Shown here one piece after another: positions 1-8,756 of a stretch of DNA of 47,038 bases. Each line of letters opens with the position of its first letter. Position 1 is the first letter of the stretch. The notes beneath the pieces are model-generated. The model was given only the letters and a program-made list of their open reading frames with translations. It ran no database searches and was not told where the DNA came from. This DNA is from an uncultured Eubacteriales bacterium (GTDB taxonomy: Bacteria; Bacillota; Clostridia; Oscillospirales; Butyricicoccaceae), in assembly GCA_900555855.1 (NCBI GenBank), contig USML01000002.1, positions 1 to 47,038 of the forward strand. Direction: 5' to 3'. The position numbers and the translations under genes are program-made.

Positions 1-1194
1 GGAGCCGCTGCGGTTCTGAGCGCCCTCGCCGTTTTCCGGGGCTTTGGGCTTCTGCTCCTCCCGGGGCTTGCCCTCCTTGGGCGGCTGCTTCTGGGGGGCC
101 TGGCGGCCCGGGCGGTTCTGGCTGCGGCCGCCGGGCTTCCGGTCGCCGGGCTTGGCGTCCTTGTTCCGGGGCGGCTGGTTCTGCTTCTGCTGGTCAGCGG
201 GCTTGCCGGAGCGCTCGCCCTGCCGGGGTCTGGACCGGTCCTGCCGGGGCGGACGGGGCTTCTGCCGCTGGGACTGACTTTGCTCCGGCGCGGCCTCCGC
301 CGCCAGAGAGGAATCCTCCAGACTGGTCAGCAACGGCGCCTTGGCGGGCGCCGGCTCCGGCGGGAGGGGCTCGCCCTTATCTCGGCCGCGGCGCAGCACG
401 CAGCACTGTCCGCAGGGGACGGTCACCGGAGAATCCGGATTGTTCAGCATCCGGACCCGGCAGGTGCCCCGCAGCAGGGAAGAATCCAGAACATTGCCCC
501 GGCCGTAGGGCGTATCCACCAAGCTTTCGTTGGGCGGCGTCTGACGGATCATCTCCTGATAGGCCTCGTTTTCATATTTCAGGCAGCACATGAGCCGCCC
601 GCAGGTGCCGGAGATCTTGGTGGGGTTCAACGAAAGGCCCTGATCCTTGGCCATGTTGATGGAGACGGGCTGGAAATCCTTCAAAAAGGCGCTGCAGCAC
701 AGGGGCCGGCCGCAGATGCCCAGGCCGCCGATCATTTTGGCTTCGTCCCGGACGCCGATCTGCCGCAGCTCGATGCGGGTGCGGAAGACGCCCGCCAGAT
801 CCTTCACCAGCTCCCGGAAATCCACCCGGCCGTCGGCGCTGAAATAAAACAGCAGCTTGCTGTGGTCGAAGGTATATTCCACCGTCACCAGCTTCATCTC
901 CAGCTTGTGGGCGGCGATCTTGGCCTCGCAGATCCGGAAGGCCTCCTGCTCGAAGGCTTCGTTCTGCTCAACGATTTTGGTATCCGCGGGGGTGGCGATG
1001 CGGATCAGCGGCTTCAGCGGCTGGACGATCTTATCGTCCTCCAGCTGGGTGTTGGGCAGGGTGACCTCGCCATATTCCAGGCCCCGTGCCGTTTCCACGA
1101 TAACAGGCATCTCCTTCTGGACGGCAATGCCTTTGGGATCAAAATAATAAACCTTGCCGACTTTTTTGAATCGGACGCCGATGACTTCTGTCAT
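1..1194 (-). CDS. ricT: RicT/YaaT (PSP1-domain) protein, 3' end cut by window edge
   Basis: PSP1-domain protein of the YaaT/RicT family. In Bacillus, RicT with RicA and RicF forms an iron-sulfur complex that promotes RNase Y mRNA processing and influences sporulation and competence. Translation of the minus strand gives MTEVIGVRFKKVGKVYYFD at the start, then the diagnostic cysteine-rich stretches GGLGICGRPLCC and KISGTCGRLMCCLKYE. The start is set by AGGAGG just before the ATG. After about residue 270 the family domain gives way to a low-complexity tail rich in Arg, Gln, Lys, Pro and Gly, still open at base 1, so at least 398 residues against about 275 in Bacillus YaaT. It follows holB closely, as in the Bacillus yaaQ-yaaR-holB-yaaT order. 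Identity is firm; the tail's role is unknown. Confidence 0.93.
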   Translation of the reverse strand, partial: MTEVIGVRFKKVGKVYYFDPKGIAVQKEMPVIVETARGLEYGEVTLPNTQLEDDKIVQPLKPLIRIATPADTKIVEQNEAFEQEAFRICEAKIAAHKLEMKLVTVEYTFDHSKLLFYFSADGRVDFRELVKDLAGVFRTRIELRQIGVRDEAKMIGGLGICGRPLCCSAFLKDFQPVSINMAKDQGLSLNPTKISGTCGRLMCCLKYENEAYQEMIRQTPPNESLVDTPYGRGNVLDSSLLRGTCRVRMLNNPDSPVTVPCGQCCVLRRGRDKGEPLPPEPAPAKAPLLTSLEDSSLAAEAAPEQSQSQRQKPRPPRQDRSRPRQGERSGKPADQQKQNQPPRNKDAKPGDRKPGGRSQNRPGRQAPQKQPPKEGKPREEQKPKAPENGEGAQNRSGS

Positions 1195-1217
1195 ATGTTC
1201 CTCCTGTAAAGGGTCAG

Positions 1218-2123
1218 TCAGCAGACGCTGCAGAAGGCCGCCAGCGCCCCGGCCAGCGCCGTGACGGAGGGGTTCTGCGGCAGCACGCTCCGCTGCTGCT
1301 CCAGATATTCAAAGATCGTGATGGCCCGAGCGCTGCGGTCCTGCCGGGCCTGCCGCAGCAAAAGGCGGCAGCTCTCGTCGCAGAAATCCGCATATTCCCT
1401 GCGGGAAAGGCGGGTCAGGCTCTGGCAGACGGTAAAGATGGCCAGCTCGCCGCCGGAGAGGGCGCTGCAAAAGTCCCTTGCCGCCCCAAAGGCGGGGGAT
1501 TCTCTGCCGGACAAAATGTCCAGCGCCCGGCCCAGCAGACCGGCGGACGCCTCTGCCGCCTGCAGCCGCTGGGTCTCCGTCGTCTCAGGGCAGCGCCCGG
1601 CTAGCGCGGAAAGCAGCTGCGGCCGGGAGAGGGGCGTCATACGGAAGGTCTTACACCGGGAGCGCACCGTCTGCAGCATGGCTTCCCGGTTTTCGCAGAG
1701 CAGCACAAACAGGGAGGAGGCCGGCTCCTCCAAAACCTTCAGCAGGGCGTTTTGCGAGGGAAGGTTCAGCTTGTCCGCCTGGGGGATGACGAAGATCTTG
1801 TAAGGCGCTTCCGAGGGCCGCAGAAAGCTCTGGGCCCGCAGCTCGCGGACCTGCTCCAGCTTGACGCCCTTGCCGGGCTCGCTCTCCTCCAGCCAAAACA
1901 GATCAGGATGGGAGCCTGCCGCTACTCTGCGGCAGGCGGGGCAGGCGCCGCAGGGGGCGTCCTTCCCGGTGCATAAAAGCGCCTGACAAAGATCGCCTGC
2001 GGCAGTGCGCTTGCCGGAGCCGGCAGGGCCGTCGATGAGGACGGCGGAGCCCAGCCCGCCGGCAGGCAGCGCGGAAAGGGCCTGCTTCAGCCCTTCGTTT
2101 CCCAGAAGATGGGGCAGTCTCAT
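1218..2123 (-). CDS. holB: DNA polymerase III delta' subunit
   Basis: Clamp-loader subunit that with delta and tau/gamma opens the sliding clamp on primed DNA. The 301-residue protein has a Walker A-like GPAGSGKRT near residue 33, a cysteine cluster (CTGKDAPCGACPAC, residues about 51-64) matching the delta' zinc module, the conserved NALLKVLEEP segment that follows the degenerate Walker B region, and an SRC motif (VRSRCKTF). The C-terminal part is poorly conserved, as usual. Its ATG overlaps the darA stop by one base (TGATG), which implies translational coupling, and ricT begins about 24 bases downstream. Confidence 0.94.
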   Translation of the reverse strand: MRLPHLLGNEGLKQALSALPAGGLGSAVLIDGPAGSGKRTAAGDLCQALLCTGKDAPCGACPACRRVAAGSHPDLFWLEESEPGKGVKLEQVRELRAQSFLRPSEAPYKIFVIPQADKLNLPSQNALLKVLEEPASSLFVLLCENREAMLQTVRSRCKTFRMTPLSRPQLLSALAGRCPETTETQRLQAAEASAGLLGRALDILSGRESPAFGAARDFCSALSGGELAIFTVCQSLTRLSRREYADFCDESCRLLLRQARQDRSARAITIFEYLEQQRSVLPQNPSVTALAGALAAFCSVC

Positions 2124-2446
2124 CAGATCTTCAGAAACTGGTCCACATCCAGCACAAAAATGGTAGCGCCGCCCACCCGGACCTCTACCGGCAGGGTGGA
2201 GAAGAAGCCCACGCCGGCCTCCGAGGCGGCGGGCATGATCTGCGTGCGGCTGTGGGCATGCTGATGGATCACATCAATGGCGGCCTGGACCTTGTCGTCC
2301 TCCACGCCCACCAGAATGGTCACATTGCCGGCCCGCAGAAAGCCGCCGGTGGTGCTCAGCCGGGTGACGGAATAGCCCGCGTCGTTCAGTGCGCGGACCA
2401 CCGTGGAAGCGTCGTCGCTGTTCAGAATACCGAGGATCATTTTCAT
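2123..2446 (-). CDS. darA: Cyclic-di-AMP receptor protein DarA (PstA/YaaQ)
   Basis: Small PII-like trimeric protein that binds cyclic di-AMP in Bacillota; its downstream target is not established. The 107 residues match the family along the whole length: MKMILGILNSDDA at the start, the ligand-loop signature TTGGFLRAGNVTILVGVEDD, and the C-terminal core VRVGGATIFVLDVDQF. The start has a strong AGGAGG site. The gene lies between alr and holB and overlaps holB by one base. The yaaR gene that separates yaaQ from holB in Bacillus is absent here. Confidence 0.95.
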   Translation of the reverse strand: MKMILGILNSDDASTVVRALNDAGYSVTRLSTTGGFLRAGNVTILVGVEDDKVQAAIDVIHQHAHSRTQIMPAASEAGVGFFSTLPVEVRVGGATIFVLDVDQFLKI

Positions 2447-2486
2447 AACAGGTTCCTCCTTTTATCGCAGATGGGCAAAAAGCCCC

Positions 2487-3587
2487 TTAACCATCAATAT
2501 ATTGCCGGGGGACGGTGGGCGGAACGAACATGGGCGCGGCATCCAGAAAAACCTTCGTGCCGGGGCCGCATTCCAGATCGGTCACATCGATCACCGTGTG
2601 GCTCACGCCTACATGGCCCAAAACGGGCGCGCGCTTGCCGCCCACGCTGACATAATAGCGCTTGCCCCGGAAAAAGGCCTTGACCACCGAGCCCATGGCC
2701 CGGAGATAGTCGATCAGGCGGGTATTTACCCGGATCTTTTCCACCTGATAGCCGTCGCCGGAGCCCACGGGGATGACGGCGATGCGGGTGGGGTGGCGGG
2801 TAGTGTAGGCGCTGCCGTAGCCGATGGTAGCGCCCTTGGGCAGCCAGCGGACCTCCACGATCTCGCTCTGGAGCCGGCCGGTGCGCTGCAGGCCGAAGTC
2901 GCCCTTGGAGATCAGCCTTCCGCCCAGGGCGGAGCCGATGCGCACGGCGTCCAGATTTGGCATTTTACAGCCGAAAAAGGCTTCGGAATTGGAAGCGTGG
3001 AGCATGCCCGGCTCAAAGCCGGCGGCGCGGATCTTATCCACCACGGAGAGGAACAGGTCGTATTGGGCCTGGGTCTTCTTTTTGCTGCGGAAGGCGTTGG
3101 CGTAGTGGGTATAGGTGCCGGTCACATTCAGATTGCCCAGATAGCGGTAAACGCTGAGGATCCGGTCGATCTCCCCGGGGACAAAGCCGTAGCGGCCCAT
3201 GCCGGTGTCCACCTTGATATGCACATCGCAGACCACGCCCTCGCTCTCGGCGATGCCGTTGAGGGCCAGCGCCGCGTCGTAGGAGCCCACCGTGGCGGTT
3301 GCGCCGGCCTTGAGGATGGCGCGGATGTCCTCCTCACAGGCCGTGGAGCGAAGGATCAGGATCTCCTCCTCCTGAAAGCCCCAGTCCCGCAGCCGGACGG
3401 CGTCCTCCGGCTCGGTGACGGCAAAGCGTCGGATGCCGGCCTCCCGGCAAAGCTCCGCCATAGGCTTCAGACCAAGCCCATAGGCGTTGATCTTCAGCAC
3501 GGCATAGATCTGTGCGTCGCCCGCCGCAGTCTGGATCACCTGCAGATTGTTGCGCACCTTGGCTTTATCCACGATCAGCGCTTTCAT
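2487..3587 (-). CDS. alr: Alanine racemase-family PLP enzyme, divergent
   Basis: Fold-type III PLP enzyme of the alanine racemase family, expected to interconvert L- and D-alanine (or another small amino acid) for peptidoglycan. Lys32 in AVLKINAYG is the PLP lysine, THYANA and HASNS are in place, and Tyr257 in IGYGSAY is the expected second catalytic base. Several family signatures are changed: VRIGSALGG stands where VRPGIxLYG is usual, VGSGDGY where VGYADGY is usual, and GHVGVSHTVIDVT replaces the GRVCMDQ block whose Met contacts the substrate carboxylate. About 20 extra residues precede that block. It lies 48 bases after a FemX-like gene and 40 before darA, with AGGAGG at its start. It is functional-looking but could have altered substrate preference. 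Confidence 0.85.
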   Translation of the reverse strand: MKALIVDKAKVRNNLQVIQTAAGDAQIYAVLKINAYGLGLKPMAELCREAGIRRFAVTEPEDAVRLRDWGFQEEEILILRSTACEEDIRAILKAGATATVGSYDAALALNGIAESEGVVCDVHIKVDTGMGRYGFVPGEIDRILSVYRYLGNLNVTGTYTHYANAFRSKKKTQAQYDLFLSVVDKIRAAGFEPGMLHASNSEAFFGCKMPNLDAVRIGSALGGRLISKGDFGLQRTGRLQSEIVEVRWLPKGATIGYGSAYTTRHPTRIAVIPVGSGDGYQVEKIRVNTRLIDYLRAMGSVVKAFFRGKRYYVSVGGKRAPVLGHVGVSHTVIDVTDLECGPGTKVFLDAAPMFVPPTVPRQYIDG

Positions 3588-3635
3588 AATCTCTATCCCT
3601 CCTGTTCTATCTCTGAAACAACGGCCGCGGCCGGA

Positions 3636-4766
3636 TCAGTCCTCTTTCGTTTCTTCCGTCTGTGTGTTTGCGCCCCGGGCAGAGACGGCGGCCTTATGCT
3701 GCTGCTCCTGATCCCGGTGCCGCAGCTGCTTCAGCTTGCGGCGCAGCGTGCGGGCAGCGCCCAGACCCTTGTTGATCAAAAGGTCCGCGCCCTTGTTATA
3801 GACCATTTCAAACTCGCCGCAAAACTCCACCAGATCGCCGCCAAAGCCCTTTTTGAACAGATACAGGCCATAGAGCGGGTTGTCCGGCGTCAGATCGCCG
3901 GAGACGCCCCGGAAGTCGTAAATATCGCAATGGGTCTCCAGCGCCCATTGGATCATGGCCCACTGGAGCTGGTAATTGGGCATCACATTGCGGTGCTCGT
4001 TGGAGGAAGCGCCGTAAAGATACCAGACCTTGTTGCCGTAATGGACGGCCAGCGTTCCGGCGATGGGTTTGCCTTCCCAGAAGGCCATATAAAGACGGGC
4101 CTTGTCGCCCAGCGAGTCCAGCATGGCGGCAAAATAGGATTCCGGCCGGGTGATAAAGCCGTCCCGGTTGCCGGTCTCCTGCATCAGTCGGGAAAACTCC
4201 GGCAGCAGCTCCTTGCCGCACAGCCGGACAGTGACGCCCTTCCGGGCGCTGAGCCGCAGGTTGTAGCGGGTCTTGGAGTGAAAGGCCGCCAAAAGCTCCT
4301 CCTCCGTTTTGCCTTTGACATTCAGACGAAACACATAGCAGGGCTGAATGCCGTTGAAATCTTTATCGCCGGGGTGATGCACATAGCCCAGAGATTTCAT
4401 AATTTCGATAAACGCCTCATCAGAGGAGGGAATGTCCGGATCCAGCCGCAGCGCATAGGCGCGGCACTGCTTTGCCAGCTCCGCCGCGGCCAGGGTCAGC
4501 TCCCGCAGGGTCTCACGGTCGTGTGCATCGCACACTGGGCCACGGGCTGCATACATCATGCGGTAGGGAACGCCGGGCATTTTGCGAATGAGCACGCTCA
4601 TGGCGCCGGTGATCTGGCCCGCCTCATCTCGGCGGAGGATCGCGCGCCACTGCCAATCGCTTTTCACCGGAGCCCACAGATGGGACTGGAGAAAATGGCC
4701 CTTGGGATGCCCCTCCACAAAGGCCTCATATTGGGGTAATGTCTGTTCGGTCACGAATTCATACAT
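3636..4766 (-). CDS. FemX/FemAB-family peptidoglycan cross-bridge aminoacyltransferase
   Basis: Member of the FemABX family, soluble double-GNAT enzymes that use aminoacyl-tRNA to add residues to the lysine or ornithine side chain of lipid II. The 376-residue protein starts FVTEQTLPQYEAFVEGHPKG followed by HFLQSHLWAPVKS, a typical Fem N-terminus, and carries the second-domain blocks FHSKTRYNLRLSARKGV, WYLYGASSNEHRNVMPNYQ and YDFRGVSGD. The tail is lysine/arginine-rich. It is the first gene of a minus-strand run leading into alr and darA. The amino acid it adds cannot be told from sequence. I see no convincing sigma-A promoter in the roughly 160-base leader. Confidence 0.88.
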   Translation of the reverse strand: MYEFVTEQTLPQYEAFVEGHPKGHFLQSHLWAPVKSDWQWRAILRRDEAGQITGAMSVLIRKMPGVPYRMMYAARGPVCDAHDRETLRELTLAAAELAKQCRAYALRLDPDIPSSDEAFIEIMKSLGYVHHPGDKDFNGIQPCYVFRLNVKGKTEEELLAAFHSKTRYNLRLSARKGVTVRLCGKELLPEFSRLMQETGNRDGFITRPESYFAAMLDSLGDKARLYMAFWEGKPIAGTLAVHYGNKVWYLYGASSNEHRNVMPNYQLQWAMIQWALETHCDIYDFRGVSGDLTPDNPLYGLYLFKKGFGGDLVEFCGEFEMVYNKGADLLINKGLGAARTLRRKLKQLRHRDQEQQHKAAVSARGANTQTEETKED

Positions 4767-4927
4767 GCTTGATGTCTCCTGTTATCGACCTTCCGGAAGC
4801 GCCGGAAAAGCGCCGGCCGGCCCAATCGCGGGCCTGTTGCCGATCCTTTTTTGCTCATGCTTAGGTTACCCTTTATTTTACATCATTTTTCAGAAATACG
4901 CTATAGGTTTTCCAAAATAATTGCGAA

Positions 4928-4961
4928 AAAACAGGAGGGCGCGCCGCAAAAGGGCGCGCCC
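4928..4961 (-). terminator. Intrinsic terminator of gap
   Basis: On the minus strand a perfect 9-bp stem GGGCGCGCC/GGCGCGCCC with a 7-base loop is followed by TCCTG and six T. It starts about 20 bases after the gap stop codon. The remaining space up to femX (4767-4927) holds a near-duplicated CCGGCGCTT unit and nothing else I can name. Confidence 0.85.
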
Positions 4962-4979
4962 GGGAAAAACGCACAGCGT

Positions 4980-6078
<1,099 letters not shown>

Positions 6079-6136
6079 CCCCGCAGATCTGAAAGTTTTT
6101 TTACCAGGATATACAGTCAAATTACAAGAAAAATCA

Positions 6137-6165
6137 TTGCGTATTTGCTGCAGGCAGGATATAAT
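6137..6165 (+). promoter_or_regulatory. Sigma-A promoter of the kinase-like gene
   Basis: TTGCGT, 17-base spacer, perfect TATAAT. Transcription would begin near 6172, which excludes the much longer open frame from 5953 and places the gene start at 6235 or later. It is back-to-back with the gap promoter. Confidence 0.82.
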
Positions 6166-6273
6166 AATATCGAAAAATGGAATGCCGTCTGCGGGAGTGC
6201 CCGGCAGGGCGTGGAGCAGGGGCGGAAAGGAAGGGTGGTGGAGTCGGTGGCAGGAGAGGACAAGTCCGGGATC

Positions 6274-7347
6274 ATGAAATTCCCGGAGACACGGCAGGAA
6301 GAGCTGACCATGCTCTGCAGCGCCGCCGGCAGAGTCGTCTATCTTTCCGGCGGGCTCAAGCTGCTTCTGGAGGAAGACCTGACTGGCCGCAACCTGAATG
6401 ATTTTATTGAGGACCGGACGGTAGCCCGGCTGATCAGCCAAATCCAGAGCAAAAAGGAAGCCGCCTTTGAATGTACTCTGGGAGGACAGCGGTTTTCCTG
6501 TGAAGCCGTCCCCATGGAGGAGCATATCCATATCAGCCTGATTCCCATGAGCCGCAGAGACGGGATCTCCATCACCATGAACGCCTCCCGCTTTATCTCC
6601 CGGGAGCTGAATACCGATCTTTCCCTGATGCTGCCGGTGGTGCAGCAGCTGGAGCGCGCGGCGGAGGAGGGTCAGCTGGACGGGCTGGCCATGCTGCGGC
6701 GCAGCATTTACCGGCTGATCCGAATGACCCGGGATCTGGAGGACTGCGCCGCGGCGGAAAACGGCTTTCTGGAAATGCACATCGCCGACGAGGATCTGAC
6801 AGCGATTTGCAGGCAGCTGGAGCAGCGGCTGGAGCCACTGTGCGCCGGCGGCGTGCGGGTCCGCTGGAGCCTGCCGGAGCAGCCGCTCATCTGGCGGGTG
6901 GACGCGGCCAAGTTCCGGCGGATGCTGCTCCATCTGATCTCCAACGCCATGGCCGCGCGGAAGCAGGGCGGCAGCATCGCCGTGGCCCTGCGGCAGCGGA
7001 CAGACGAGGTCTGCCTTTCCGTCACCGACGACGGCCCGGGCATCGACAGCGCCGTCCTGGGCAGCGTGTTCCGCAAATATGACGATATGGATCCTCTGCA
7101 GAAGGCGGGCCCTGGCGCAGGCTTTGGCCTGGCGCTGGTGCGGGCCTTTGCGGAAAAGCACGGCGGCCGTCTGCTGCTGGTGAGCAACGAGGGCGGCACC
7201 TCCGCCCAGATCATTTTGCCCCGGCTGGAGGGCGCGGCGGAGCTGGAGGTGCGTTGTCGGCCCGTCACCTATGGCGCAGGCGTGGATCCGCTGCTGGTGG
7301 AGCTTTCCACCGTGCTGGACGCCTCTTTGTACCGAAAAAAACCGTAG
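6274..7347 (+). CDS. Soluble histidine-kinase-like protein with degenerate H-box
   Basis: Kinase-like protein with an N-terminal PAS-like part (about residues 1-95), an H-box-like helix and a GHKL ATPase domain. The ATP-binding motifs look intact: N-box LLHLISNAMAAR (about 219-228), DDGPGID (252-258) and GPGAGFGLALV (279-289). The segment equivalent to the usual SHELRTPLS reads SRELNTDLS, so Arg110 replaces the phospho-accepting histidine. No transmembrane segment or neighbouring response regulator is seen. The promoter at 6137 rules out the longer frame; ATG 6274 is chosen, but its Shine-Dalgarno spacing is poor and GTG 6238 behind GGAAAGG is a real alternative. It may be a pseudokinase or use a different phosphosite. 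Confidence 0.75.
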   Translation: MKFPETRQEELTMLCSAAGRVVYLSGGLKLLLEEDLTGRNLNDFIEDRTVARLISQIQSKKEAAFECTLGGQRFSCEAVPMEEHIHISLIPMSRRDGISITMNASRFISRELNTDLSLMLPVVQQLERAAEEGQLDGLAMLRRSIYRLIRMTRDLEDCAAAENGFLEMHIADEDLTAICRQLEQRLEPLCAGGVRVRWSLPEQPLIWRVDAAKFRRMLLHLISNAMAARKQGGSIAVALRQRTDEVCLSVTDDGPGIDSAVLGSVFRKYDDMDPLQKAGPGAGFGLALVRAFAEKHGGRLLLVSNEGGTSAQIILPRLEGAAELEVRCRPVTYGAGVDPLLVELSTVLDASLYRKKP

Positions 7348-7356
7348 GCTCCAAGC

Positions 7357-7416
7357 GCCCCTTTGGCAAGCCGATCCGAAAGGGGCACTTTTGAGCCGAG
7401 CGGGCCGGCTCTGTTT
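7357..7416 (+). terminator. Tandem terminator hairpins after the kinase-like gene
   Basis: GCCCCTTT (7357-7364) pairs perfectly with AAAGGGGC (7379-7386), followed by ACTTTT. A second hairpin GAGCCG (7393-7398)/CGGCTC (7406-7411) is followed by TGTTTTGT. Both lack long T runs, so strength is uncertain. Confidence 0.6.
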
Positions 7417-7437
7417 TGTAAAATGCCGCGGAGCGCC

Positions 7438-7466
7438 TTGACAAGCGCATTTCCTATTGGTAAGCT
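7438..7466 (+). promoter_or_regulatory. Sigma-A promoter of the patB-like gene
   Basis: Perfect -35 TTGACA, 17-base spacer, weak -10 TAAGCT. The same -10 sequence is used by the hrcA promoter in this window. The start codon follows at 7512. Confidence 0.72.
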
Positions 7467-7511
7467 AAAAGCATCCGGATAAACAGCGCATAAACAGAAA
7501 GGAGATCGCTT

Positions 7512-8702
7512 ATGCAAGAAAACTGTCAAGGCGAAGCCCTGGTATTTGTGGATCGCCGAAACACCAACTGCAGCAAATGGGATGGTCTGAAGGAGAATTT
7601 TGGCTCTGCAGAGCTGCAGGCCATGTGGGTGGCGGATATGGACTTTCAGGCGCCTCGCTGCGTTCAGGAAGCCCTGATGCGCTATGTGGAGCAGGGCGTT
7701 TTTGGCTATTACAAAGCGCCGGAGTCTTATTTTGAAGCCTTTCTGCAGTGGGAAGCGAAGGTCCACGGCTATCGGCCCCGGCGGGAATGGCTCCGGGTGA
7801 CGCCTGGCGTCGTGCCTGCCATCAACTGGCTCCTGCAGATCATGACCCAACCCGGCGATGCTGTCCTGGTGCTGACGCCGGTCTATTATCCCTTCCTGAA
7901 CGCGGTGAAGGATAATGACCGGAAGCTGGTCTGCTGCGACCTGCAGGCCAAAAACGGGGAATATACCATTGACTTTGCCCTGCTGGAAAAGACGCTCCGG
8001 CAGCAGCCGGTGAAGGCCGCGATCCTCAGCTCGCCCCACAATCCCGTAGGCCGGGTCTGGACGCGGGAGGAGCTGTATACGCTGCTGGAGCTTTTGCGGA
8101 AATACGGCGTCTTTGTGATTTCCGACGAGATCCATCAGGATATCGTATTTGAAGGCCATAGACATATCCCTTCGGCCACGGTGGGGGACTATGATCACAT
8201 GCTCGTTACGCTGACGGCTCCCTCGAAAACCTTTAACCTGGCGGGCCTGCAAAACTCACTGCTGATTCTTCCGGATGCGGATATCCGTGCCCGCTACGAC
8301 CGCTATCTCCAGCAGATTCATGTGCCGTCCAGCAACGCTATGGGTTATATTGCTGCAGAGGCTGCCTACCGGGGCGGAGCAGACTGGACGGCAGAATTCC
8401 GCCGAACGATTTATGAGAATTACCTTCTGCTGCGGGCTGTTTTGGAAAAACGCGCGCCGAAGGCCGTGATCTCGCCGATGGAGGGCACCTATCTGATGTG
8501 GGTGGATCTTGGAGCTTATGTGGCGCCAGAGGCAATTCGGGAATTTATGGAAAATCGCTGCGGCCTCGCAGTAGACTATGGCGATTGGTTTGGCGGCGAC
8601 CGTTTTCGGACCTTTATTCGCCTGAACCTGGCAACCTCCCGGGAGCTGGTGCAAAACGCCGCGGAACGGCTGGCCGAAGCGCTGGAGCAGTGCGGCGCAT
8701 AA
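7512..8702 (+). CDS. patB: PatB/MalY-type aminotransferase (cystathionine beta-lyase)
   Basis: Fold-type I PLP enzyme of the MalY/PatB group, which cleaves C-S bonds of cystathionine or related thioethers, giving thiols, pyruvate and ammonia. The 396 residues contain the N-terminal KWDGLKE and MWVADMDFQAP signature of this group, the substrate-loop SSPHNPVGRVWT, the SDEIHQDIVF block, and the PLP lysine in TAPSKTFNLAGLQ. GAAAGGAG precedes the ATG at good spacing. It is a single gene with its own promoter and a bidirectional terminator shared with the TetR gene. Methionine or cysteine metabolism is the likely role; the true substrate is not determinable. Confidence 0.9.
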   Translation: MQENCQGEALVFVDRRNTNCSKWDGLKENFGSAELQAMWVADMDFQAPRCVQEALMRYVEQGVFGYYKAPESYFEAFLQWEAKVHGYRPRREWLRVTPGVVPAINWLLQIMTQPGDAVLVLTPVYYPFLNAVKDNDRKLVCCDLQAKNGEYTIDFALLEKTLRQQPVKAAILSSPHNPVGRVWTREELYTLLELLRKYGVFVISDEIHQDIVFEGHRHIPSATVGDYDHMLVTLTAPSKTFNLAGLQNSLLILPDADIRARYDRYLQQIHVPSSNAMGYIAAEAAYRGGADWTAEFRRTIYENYLLLRAVLEKRAPKAVISPMEGTYLMWVDLGAYVAPEAIREFMENRCGLAVDYGDWFGGDRFRTFIRLNLATSRELVQNAAERLAEALEQCGA

Positions 8703-8710
8703 AAACACAA

Positions 8711-8740
8711 AAAAGCGGAGCCGGATGGCTCCGCTTCTGC
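8711..8740. terminator. Bidirectional terminator between patB-like and TetR genes
   Basis: An 8-bp stem GCGGAGCC/GGCTCCGC with a GGAT loop is flanked by AAAAAA on the left and TTCTGCTTT on the right. It sits between convergent genes, so it can serve both. Confidence 0.82.
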
Positions 8741-8756
8741 TTTGCAAAGGGCTGGC

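Noticed and set aside
2403..4739. A 778-codon open frame on the plus strand opposite alr and femX
   Set aside because: It is the mirror of two well-supported genes, has a composition typical of GC-rich antisense frames (His, Ala, Gly, Asp-rich) and no family match; the same holds for long frames opposite dnaK, recJ, rel and clpE.
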